A DNA stretch of 21,011 nucleotides from Candidatus Accumulibacter sp. UBA704 (GTDB lineage: Bacteria; Pseudomonadota; Gammaproteobacteria; Burkholderiales; Rhodocyclaceae), in NCBI GenBank assembly GCA_002304785.1, contig DBMG01000048.1, positions 1 through 21,011 on the forward strand. The letters run 5' to 3'. A program made the position numbers and the translations under genes. The notes under the pieces are model-generated. The model saw only the letters and a list, made by a program, of their open reading frames with translations, was not told where the DNA came from and made no database searches. Positions within the stretch are counted from its first letter, which is position 1, and each line of letters begins with the position of its first letter. Below, in pieces: positions 15,025-21,011 of the stretch.

Positions 15025-15650
15025 CTATGGACATTCGGCCCGCGCCCGCGGAATTCCCGCGCCATCCCGCTTCCCGCCGGCGAATCATCGCCATGGGTAC
15101 GTCCACCGGCGGAACCCTGGCCCTCGAAGCCGTCCTCACACGCCTTCCGGCAAGCACTTCCGGCATTGTGATCGTGCAACACATGCCCGCCGTGTTTACC
15201 GCCATGTTCGCTGAACGCCTCAACGGATTGTGCGAACTGGAGGTTCGCGAGGCGCGGAACGGTGATCGGGTGGAGGCGGGTCTGGCACTCATTGCTCCCG
15301 GCGGCAAGCACATGACGCTCCGGCGCAGCGGCGCCGGCTATGCCGTTGACGTTTCCGACGGAGAGCCGGTGAACCGCCACAAACCATCCGTCGACGTGCT
15401 GTTCCATTCGGTAGCAAAATCCGCCGGCGCCAATGCCTTGGGCATACTCATGACCGGAATGGGAAACGACGGCGCACGCGCGCTCAAGGAGATGCATGAC
15501 GCCGGGGCAACCACCATTGCCCAAGACAAGGCCAGCAGCATCGTTTTCGGCATGCCGATGGAAGCGATCAAGCTGGGGGGCGTCGACCACATCCTGCCGC
15601 TCAACCAGATTGCCGCGGCCATCGTCAGCTACGACAGGGGAACCTCGTGA
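15021..15650 (+). CDS. cheB: CheB-type methylesterase lacking a receiver domain
   Basis: Receptor methylesterase/deamidase, 209 aa. Only the catalytic domain is present. The triad is Ser28 (AMGTSTGG), His54 (IVQHMP) and Asp150 (MTGMGNDGA), all conserved. Standard CheB proteins of about 350 aa carry an N-terminal receiver whose phosphorylation by CheA activates the esterase. Here only about 20 residues precede the catalytic fold, and the upstream DNA encodes CheD in another frame, so this is not a truncation artefact of start choice. The start is ATG 15021 (ATGA overlap with cheD), with ATG 15027 possible. Activity must be constitutive or controlled another way. Confidence 0.93.
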   Translation: MTMDIRPAPAEFPRHPASRRRIIAMGTSTGGTLALEAVLTRLPASTSGIVIVQHMPAVFTAMFAERLNGLCELEVREARNGDRVEAGLALIAPGGKHMTLRRSGAGYAVDVSDGEPVNRHKPSVDVLFHSVAKSAGANALGILMTGMGNDGARALKEMHDAGATTIAQDKASSIVFGMPMEAIKLGGVDHILPLNQIAAAIVSYDRGTS

Positions 15651-16486
15651 TGGATATCCAGACCGTTCTCGACAGGATTGCCGCGCAAGCCGCTGCCGGT
15701 GACATCGCTTTTTCCGCGCATGCCCAGGTCGCCGTGCGCGTCCAGCGACAACTCGACGACCCGGATTGTTCCATCGAGCAACTGTGCAAGCTGATTGCAG
15801 GCGACCCAATTCTCGCCGCAAGAACCGTCGGCGTCGCCAACACCGTTGCATTCAACCCCGGAGGCCGCGCGATCACCGACCTGAAGAGCGCAGTCGCCCG
15901 GCTCGGATTTTCGGCCCTGCGCGCCCTGACCGCCTCGGTGATCGTCCGGCAGATGTCCTGGACATTGCCTTCCGGAGAGCACAAAGCAATTTCGATAAAG
16001 CTCTGGGAACACACGGCCCACGTCGCCGCGCTGGCCCGCGTCATCGCCCGGCGCATCACCCGGCAGAGCCCCGACGCCGCCTTCCTTGCCGGGATCGTCC
16101 ACGAAATCGGCAGTTTTTATCTCCTTGCACAGGAGTCCGTGTATCCAGGACTGCTGCGAAGCAACCTCGAATGCTGGCGCGGGGACGGCGAGGCCAAGGT
16201 CGGCAGAGCCATCCTGCAAGCTCTGGAAATCCCGCACAGCATAAGGGAAGCCGCCGAAACGCTATGGTCGGGGTTCCTCGCCATGCCGCCAGCCTCGCTC
16301 GGCGACACCTTGCTGCTGGCAGATGAACTCGCCCCGGTCGAATCGCCGCTCGGAGAGCTCATGGGCATGAGCCGAAGGGAAATGCCAGTCGAAATCGAAA
16401 TCCTGGTCGACGGCGACACACTCAGCCATATCCTCGCCGAATCCGCCGAAGAGGTGGCTTCGCTGACCAATGCGCTGAAACACTGA
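15650..16486 (+). CDS. HDOD domain protein
   Basis: 278 aa. The HDOD domain (an HD-related output domain without phosphohydrolase activity, common in signalling proteins) spans most of the protein. Features are DDPDCSIEQLCKLIAGDPILAARTVGVANT near the N-terminus, then LGFSALRALTASVIVRQM, LWEHTAHVAALARVIARR and AFLAGIVHEIGSFYLL. The start is ATG 15650, sharing one base with the cheB stop; GTG 15647 is in frame and would add one residue. HDOD proteins often accompany chemotaxis and c-di-GMP genes, but the molecular role is unclear. It is the last gene of the coupled block; a 179-bp gap follows. Confidence 0.88.
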   Translation: MDIQTVLDRIAAQAAAGDIAFSAHAQVAVRVQRQLDDPDCSIEQLCKLIAGDPILAARTVGVANTVAFNPGGRAITDLKSAVARLGFSALRALTASVIVRQMSWTLPSGEHKAISIKLWEHTAHVAALARVIARRITRQSPDAAFLAGIVHEIGSFYLLAQESVYPGLLRSNLECWRGDGEAKVGRAILQALEIPHSIREAAETLWSGFLAMPPASLGDTLLLADELAPVESPLGELMGMSRREMPVEIEILVDGDTLSHILAESAEEVASLTNALKH

Positions 16487-16527
16487 AGCCCCCCCGGTGC
16501 ACTACGTAATTTCCGCCAATTCCTGCG

Positions 16528-16565
16528 GATTCCACGGATGCACACGAAACGCGTTTTCTGGAATC
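16528..16565. repeat. Nested inverted repeats between the HDOD gene and cheY
   Basis: GATTCCA (16528-16534) and TGGAATC (16559-16565) are perfect 7-base arms that enclose a second palindrome, AAACGCGTTT (16547-16556). A T-rich stretch (CTCTTTTT) starts about 8 bases after the right arm. It may be a regulator site or a weak terminator that separates cheY from the upstream coupled block. No clear promoter for cheY was recognised in the rest of the gap. Confidence 0.4.
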
Positions 16566-16665
16566 ATGAATTCTCTTTTTAAATCAGCGCCGTTTTGCAG
16601 TTTTCCGAGGCAACGCAAACGGGGTTTCGAGAGTTCTGAACAACCGCATTCAAAAAAGGCACACC

Positions 16666-17031
16666 ATGAGCACAATCATGCTGGTAGACGATTCGGCCAC
16701 CATTCTGCTGAGCATATCGAGCATCCTGACCAAGGCTGGCTACACCGTGGAAAAGGCGCCCAACGCCGAGGAAGCTTTGAAGAAATTCAACAACGGAACT
16801 CGGGTCGATCTGTTGATCACCGACCTCAACATGCCAGGCATGAACGGCATCGAACTCATCCGGGAGGTACGCACGCTTCCGTCCTACAAGTTCATGCCGA
16901 TACTTTTTCTGACCACCGAATCGCAGCAGGCGAGAAAAATGGAGGCCAAGGCAGCCGGGGCTTCCGGATGGATCGTCAAGCCCGCCACGGCCGACGAACT
17001 GCTCAATACCATCAAGCTGGTCCTGCGCTGA
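16666..17031 (+). CDS. cheY: CheY-like single-domain response regulator
   Basis: 121 aa receiver with nothing attached. The acidic pair is Asp8-Asp9, the phosphorylated residue Asp53 (LLITDLNMPGMNG), Thr83 in LFLTTES, and Lys105 in GWIVKP. The residue equivalent to E. coli CheY Tyr106 is Trp102. AAAAGG lies upstream of the ATG. The next gene begins 3 bases after the stop and cheA lies further on, so this is the likely CheA phosphoacceptor that signals to the flagellar motor or to another output. Motor binding cannot be confirmed from sequence. Confidence 0.92.
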   Translation: MSTIMLVDDSATILLSISSILTKAGYTVEKAPNAEEALKKFNNGTRVDLLITDLNMPGMNGIELIREVRTLPSYKFMPILFLTTESQQARKMEAKAAGASGWIVKPATADELLNTIKLVLR

Positions 17032-17034
17032 GCA

Positions 17035-17787
17035 ATGAGCGCCAAGCCGTCGCTGCGTCAGGCGCAGGTCATTTCGATCTTCGTCGCGGCCCTTCTGGCC
17101 GGGTCGGCGTACGTGATGCACCCCATGCTCAATTACGCCGCCACCCCCGACCGGGCGATGACGGCTGGCGCGACGCTGACGCTGATCCTTCTGGCTTTCA
17201 CCATTCGGCACGCGGCGTACCGGGTACTCTCCGGACAATTCCTAGTCAGCCAGTGCCAACCGGAAAATGGCGACGTCGACAAGGCATCGCTGAGTCTCGA
17301 TGCGCCAACCGGGATTGAACGCGAGTTCCATCAACTCCGGCAATTCCTGGAAATTCTGTGCCGGCAATTGCAGAACAGCGCCGAAACCGGCGACAAGGCC
17401 GCAATCAACCTGGCCACGGATCTGCTCGAGATTGACAAGGCTCTTTCAAGATCAGGACGCGACATGTCAGCGCTTCCGAACGACACGTGCAGCCGGATTT
17501 CCGAGCAACTGGCGGACGCGCTGACGCGAATCCAGTTTCAGGACACGGTGAACCAGCAGATCACCAATGTCATTCAGGCGCTGGAGCGGCTTGACGCCTA
17601 CACCGCACAGGTTGCAGCCGGCATCATGCATCCGGAGTCCGGGATTACCCATTCCTTGAAACCTGCGTCCACGCTGCTGGACGAACTTTACGACAGCTAC
17701 ATTTCGGAGCAGCAACGCTCCATCCACGACGCCTCGATCAAACGCGCGGCGCCGTCATTCGCCGATTCACGAACCGAGTTGTTCTGA
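17035..17787 (+). CDS. Membrane protein with CheZ-like FQDxxxQ motif, candidate CheY phosphatase
   Basis: 250 aa. Two hydrophobic helices at about 9-29 and 41-58 make an N-terminal membrane anchor. The remainder (90-235) is soluble and helical. Residues 167-180 (QFQDTVNQQITNVI) resemble the CheZ active region DFQDLTGQ. Asp170 and Gln174 stand in the same DxxxQ spacing as E. coli CheZ Asp143 and Gln147, of which Gln147 enters the CheY active site. The following VIQALERL also resembles CheZ. It starts 3 bases after the cheY stop and ends RTELF. No other phosphatase (CheC, CheX, CheZ) is visible in the cluster. It could instead be a receptor-like coiled-coil protein; motif similarity is short, so the function is a hypothesis. 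Confidence 0.7.
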   Translation: MSAKPSLRQAQVISIFVAALLAGSAYVMHPMLNYAATPDRAMTAGATLTLILLAFTIRHAAYRVLSGQFLVSQCQPENGDVDKASLSLDAPTGIEREFHQLRQFLEILCRQLQNSAETGDKAAINLATDLLEIDKALSRSGRDMSALPNDTCSRISEQLADALTRIQFQDTVNQQITNVIQALERLDAYTAQVAAGIMHPESGITHSLKPASTLLDELYDSYISEQQRSIHDASIKRAAPSFADSRTELF

Positions 17788-17796
17788 GACACCACC

Positions 17797-18102
17797 ATGA
17801 CTACCACCCAGACGCTCTGCCTTGCCAAGGACATGACCATTTACAACGCACTGGATCAGAAACAGGAACTGCTCGACGCGCTGAGCAGCAGCGACGACGT
17901 CGAGCTCGACCTGTCGCAGGTCGGCGAAATCGATACTGCGGGCCTTCAGCTGCTGATCCTGATGAAGAAGGAAGCCCAGCGCGCCGGCAAACGGGTAGTC
18001 ATCGTGGCCCACAGCCAGCCGGTACGCTCCCTCATCGATTTTTGCAATCTGGCGGCCGACCTCGGGGATCCACTGGTTATCCCCGCGTCCGAGGCCAACT
18101 GA
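17797..18102 (+). CDS. STAS domain protein (anti-sigma factor antagonist-like)
   Basis: 101 aa, single STAS domain. Strand ELDLSQVGEIDTAGLQLLILMKKEA carries the usual D-[ST]-x-G phosphorylation loop, with Thr47 in place of the more common Ser. The end, HSQPVRSLIDFCNLAADLG, fits the last helix. It lies 9 bp after the CheZ-like gene and 22 bp before cheA. STAS proteins occur in several chemotaxis clusters with unknown partners; no cognate anti-sigma kinase or PP2C phosphatase is seen here. Confidence 0.87.
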   Translation: MTTTQTLCLAKDMTIYNALDQKQELLDALSSSDDVELDLSQVGEIDTAGLQLLILMKKEAQRAGKRVVIVAHSQPVRSLIDFCNLAADLGDPLVIPASEAN

Positions 18103-18124
18103 CCGGTATCCGGAGGAACGCCAC

Positions 18125-20362
18125 ATGGACGAACTCACCAACGTTTATATCCAGGAAAGCCGGGAGCAACTGGCGGAGATGGAAGCCGGACTGCTGCGCC
18201 TTGAGCAGAACCCCGAAGACGGCGACAACATCGACGCCATTTTCCGTGCCGCCCACACCATCAAGGGAGGCTCCGGTGTCATTGAATGCGCCTTCATCGA
18301 ACAGTTTACCCACCGGGTGGAGAATATTCTCGACGCGTTGCGCAACGGCGAGGCTTCGGTCAGCGGAGCGCTGGCCACCTTGCTGCTCGAATGCTGCGAC
18401 CACATGGGCCGGCTCATCGACGTCCTTGCCGCGCAGCAGCCGGAACCCGAAGCTCAACTCGTTGAGCATGGAAACGCCCTCACCCGGCGTTTGCAGGTTT
18501 TTCTCGACCAGACCGCAGGAACCGCGGCCGGATCAGCCAACCTCACCGTTCAGGAGGACGAGGGAACGGTGGAAAGCAGCGGCGGCGGCGTGGTGGATAC
18601 CGACGCATGGCATATTTCGATACGCTTTGGCCCGAACGTCCTGCGGGGCGGCACCGATCCCTTGTCGTTCATCCGTTTCCTGGGCAGCCTCGGCGAAATC
18701 ATCGGCATCGAAACGATCGCCGACGCCATTCCTTCTGCGGAGGAGATGGATCCCGAATCCTGTTACCTGGGTTTCGAGATCCGGCTGCAGACCAAGTCGA
18801 GCAAGAGCGACATCGAACGCATCTTCGACTTCGTGCGCGAAGATTGCGATCTGCGCATACTCTCCCCGCAAAGCAAGGTTAGTGACTACGTCAGGTTGAT
18901 CCAGGAACTGCCCGAGGACACGTTGCGCCTTGGCGAAATGCTGGTGCGTTGCGGCGCACTGACCCAGACCGAGATCGACCAGGGGCTGCGTGACCAGAAA
19001 CAGACGACTGAAGTCTCCGGTGAGGAAACGCCGCCTCCGCTCGGAGAAATTCTCGTCGGCAACAAGGTGGTCCATCCCGAGATCGTGGAAGCCGCCGTGA
19101 CCCGCCAGACCCAGGTCGTCGAGAAGAAGGCCCGCGAAGCGCAACTGGTCCGGGTACATGCCGACAAGCTCGATCAACTGATCGATCTCATCGGCGAACT
19201 GGTCATCGCCGGCGCCTCGGCCAATCTGCTCGCGTTGAAGAGCCGTAACGGCGAACTGGTGGAAGCCACGTCAGTGCTTTCCCGGCTGGTGGAGAGCATC
19301 CGCGATTCCGCGTTGCAGCTGCGCATGGTCCAGATCGGAGATACTTTCACGCGCTTCAACCGGGTCGTGCGCGATGTCTCGAAGGATCTCGGCAAGGAAA
19401 TCGAACTGGCCATCAGCGGTGCCGACACCGAACTCGACAAGAGCGTCGTCGAGAAGATCGGCGATCCGCTGATGCATCTGGTGCGCAACTCGCTCGACCA
19501 CGGCATCGAGCCGGTCGAACAGCGCCTGGCACGAGGCAAGCCGGCCTGCGGGAGAGTCTCGCTGAACGCATTCCATGACTCGGGCAGCATCGTGATCCAG
19601 GTATCAGACGACGGCGGCGGGCTGAACCGCGAGAAAATCCGGGCAAAAGCCATCGAGCGCGAACTCATCCAGCCGACGGATTCCTTGAGCGATGCGGAGG
19701 TCATCAACCTCATTTTCGAGCCGGGCTTCTCCACCGTGGATCAAGTCTCCAAGCTCTCCGGGCGCGGCGTCGGCATGGATGTGGTGCGCCGCAACATCCA
19801 GGCGCTGCGCGGCACCGTCGAAGTCACGTCTGCCGAAGGACAGGGCACGACCTTCACCATCCGTCTGCCGCTGACGCTGGCCATCATCGACGGCTTCCTG
19901 GTCGGAGTCGGCAAGGCGTCCTACGTCATTCCGCTCGATGCGGTGGTCGAATGCATCGAACACAAAAATCTGGCAGGCGACCGCAATTTCCTCAACCTGC
20001 GCGGCGAGGCTCTGCCCTTTATCCGCCTGCGCGAGCTATTCGAGGTCGAAGGCAGCCCTCCCGCGCGCGAAAGCATCGTCGTCGTCCAGTTCGGAGGACA
20101 GCGCGCGGGCATCGTCGTCGATCAGCTGATGGGCGAATTCCAGACCGTCATCAAGCCGCTCGGCCGACTGTTCTCCAATCTCCGCGGGATCAGCGGCTCG
20201 ACGATCCTCGGCAGCGGCGAAGTGGCGCTGATTCTCGATGTCGCTGCCTTGGTCAACATCGTTACGCGCAGCGAGGAAGAGCATCTGCTTCCGAACAGGA
20301 ATTCCGCGTCACCGCAATTGGCATACACAGGCAACTCAACGTTTGTTTCTTCGGGAAGGTAG
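18125..20362 (+). CDS. cheA: Chemotaxis histidine kinase CheA with atypical middle region
   Basis: Soluble receptor-coupled kinase, 745 aa. Domains: Hpt/P1 1-105 with phospho-His44 (AAHTIKGGSG); linker 106-158; a P2-like alpha/beta module 160-245 (WHISIRFGPNVLRGGTDPL, FDFVREDCDLRIL); two 24-residue RLG/PLG motifs at 268-291 and 305-328; dimerisation P3 about 340-405; HATPase with HLVRNSLDHGIE (451-462), DDGGGL (495-500) and GRGVGMDVV (547-554); CheW-like P5 about 583-715. All catalytic boxes look intact. The RLG motifs resemble the MshEN/GspE N-terminal element rather than a standard CheY-binding P2. GGAGGAA precedes the ATG. No cheW gene is in view, so the coupling protein must be encoded elsewhere. 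Confidence 0.95.
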   Translation: MDELTNVYIQESREQLAEMEAGLLRLEQNPEDGDNIDAIFRAAHTIKGGSGVIECAFIEQFTHRVENILDALRNGEASVSGALATLLLECCDHMGRLIDVLAAQQPEPEAQLVEHGNALTRRLQVFLDQTAGTAAGSANLTVQEDEGTVESSGGGVVDTDAWHISIRFGPNVLRGGTDPLSFIRFLGSLGEIIGIETIADAIPSAEEMDPESCYLGFEIRLQTKSSKSDIERIFDFVREDCDLRILSPQSKVSDYVRLIQELPEDTLRLGEMLVRCGALTQTEIDQGLRDQKQTTEVSGEETPPPLGEILVGNKVVHPEIVEAAVTRQTQVVEKKAREAQLVRVHADKLDQLIDLIGELVIAGASANLLALKSRNGELVEATSVLSRLVESIRDSALQLRMVQIGDTFTRFNRVVRDVSKDLGKEIELAISGADTELDKSVVEKIGDPLMHLVRNSLDHGIEPVEQRLARGKPACGRVSLNAFHDSGSIVIQVSDDGGGLNREKIRAKAIERELIQPTDSLSDAEVINLIFEPGFSTVDQVSKLSGRGVGMDVVRRNIQALRGTVEVTSAEGQGTTFTIRLPLTLAIIDGFLVGVGKASYVIPLDAVVECIEHKNLAGDRNFLNLRGEALPFIRLRELFEVEGSPPARESIVVVQFGGQRAGIVVDQLMGEFQTVIKPLGRLFSNLRGISGSTILGSGEVALILDVAALVNIVTRSEEEHLLPNRNSASPQLAYTGNSTFVSSGR

Positions 20363-20365
20363 ATC

Positions 20366-21011
20366 ATGTTCAAGAATCTCAATATCGGTGTCCGACTTGG
20401 GATCGGCTTCAGCCTGATCCTCGCGCTTTTAATAATCGTCGCAATGCTCGCCTATCTTCGCGTCGGCGCGTTGAACGACGAAATCAACGACATGGTGCAT
20501 GACAAGTTCCCCAAGACAGTTCACGCCAACGACATCATCGAGCAGGTCAACCTTGTTGCGCGCGTAACCCGCAACACATTGCTCGTCAGCAAGCCCGAAG
20601 CTGTACAGGCGGAACTCGCCCGTATCCCGCCCGCCAGCAAGATCATCTCGGATCGTATGGAGAAGCTGGAGAAAACCGCGACGTCGAATGACGGCAGGAG
20701 AATTCTCCACGAGGTGGCCGAGGCGCGTAAGGCGTATGTCGTGGAGCTCAACAAACTGATCGATCTAATCTCCACCGGCCGTCGCGACGAAGCCACGGCA
20801 TTGCTGCTCAGCAGCATGCGCAAGGCACAAGACGCATATATCACTTCGACTTCGCGCCTGATCGACTTCCAGACCGACCTCATGACGAAATCCGGAGAGG
20901 AAGCCAACAGGGAGGCCCAGAATGCCAAGACTCTCATTCTCTCGATCGCCATCGCCGCGATCGTGATCGCCGTGGCCTTTGCCTGGTGGATCACGCGATC
21001 GATCACGCGGC
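20366..21011 (+). CDS. Methyl-accepting chemotaxis protein, 3'-truncated by window edge
   Basis: The frame runs open from ATG 20366 to the window end, giving 215 residues. Layout: short cytoplasmic start MFKNLNIGVRLGIGF, first membrane helix about 12-32 (SLILALLIIVAMLAYL), a periplasmic helical region of about 155 residues of the four-helix-bundle (4HB_MCP) type, and a second membrane helix (LILSIAIAAIVIAVAFAWW) ending in ITRSITR where a HAMP domain should begin. GAAGGT lies upstream, 3 bp after the cheA stop. The signalling domain and any CheR-binding pentapeptide lie beyond the window. The ligand is unknown. Confidence 0.9.
   Translation, partial: MFKNLNIGVRLGIGFSLILALLIIVAMLAYLRVGALNDEINDMVHDKFPKTVHANDIIEQVNLVARVTRNTLLVSKPEAVQAELARIPPASKIISDRMEKLEKTATSNDGRRILHEVAEARKAYVVELNKLIDLISTGRRDEATALLLSSMRKAQDAYITSTSRLIDFQTDLMTKSGEEANREAQNAKTLILSIAIAAIVIAVAFAWWITRSITR

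Noticed and set aside
14715..15851. 378-aa minus-strand open frame opposite cheD/cheB
   Set aside because: The plus strand here encodes CheD, CheB and HDOD with intact catalytic motifs and overlapping stops and starts. The minus frame shows no recognisable protein.
1..21011. Search for tRNA or rRNA genes, CRISPR arrays, insertion sequences and integrase or prophage genes
   Set aside because: I saw no tRNA-like cloverleaf ends, spaced repeat arrays, transposase motifs or terminal inverted repeats. Composition looks even across the window.

Overview
The window (about 60% GC, dense genes, short intergenic gaps) looks like a chromosomal segment of a betaproteobacterium. A Fe-type superoxide dismutase, a tripartite tricarboxylate (TctCBA/Bug) transporter, a DecR/CyuR-CyuA cysteine module and a chemotaxis cluster with CheD together suggest Rhodocyclales or a close relative. 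That placement is inference from gene content; there is no rRNA or other phylogenetic marker here.

Layout. (1) 1-564: 3' part of sodB, closed by a hairpin at 611-635 that can serve both strands. (2) 726-2337, minus strand: an SDR oxidoreductase followed by a DUF299 (PPDK/PEP-synthase regulatory) kinase-phosphatase. (3) 2338-2522: a divergent promoter region with two LacI-type operators. (4) 2523-9118, plus strand: a LacI-family regulator, a complete tctC-tctB-tctA transporter and two different Gfo/Idh/MocA oxidoreductases. With the divergent SDR this reads as one uptake-and-oxidation locus for an unidentified carboxylated or polyol-like substrate. (5) 9210-11032: a DecR/CyuR-like Lrp regulator convergent with a CyuA-type L-cysteine desulfidase. 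(6) 11499-21011: a 12-gene chemotaxis/signalling cluster, all on the plus strand: Hpt protein, REC protein with a novel output region, cheD, cheR, second cheD, REC-less cheB, HDOD protein, cheY, membrane protein with a CheZ-like motif, STAS protein, cheA, and a methyl-accepting chemotaxis protein cut by the window end.

How the genes work together. In the transporter locus TctC would capture the substrate outside the inner membrane, TctAB would import it, and the NAD(P)-dependent SDR and Gfo/Idh enzymes would oxidise it, with the LacI protein controlling both directions from the paired operators. In the chemotaxis cluster, cheD-cheR-cheD-cheB-HDOD are joined by stop/start overlaps of 1-4 bases, which indicates translational coupling of receptor-modifying enzymes. 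CheY, a possible CheY phosphatase, STAS and CheA follow and are also tightly spaced. No cheW is visible.

The most unusual features are in the chemotaxis cluster. CheA carries two 24-residue motifs resembling the c-di-GMP-binding MshEN/GspE-N motif between its Hpt and kinase parts. A two-helix membrane protein beside CheY carries a CheZ-like FQDxxxQ motif. There are two CheD paralogues with a CheB that has no receiver domain, and a response regulator with an unassigned output module.
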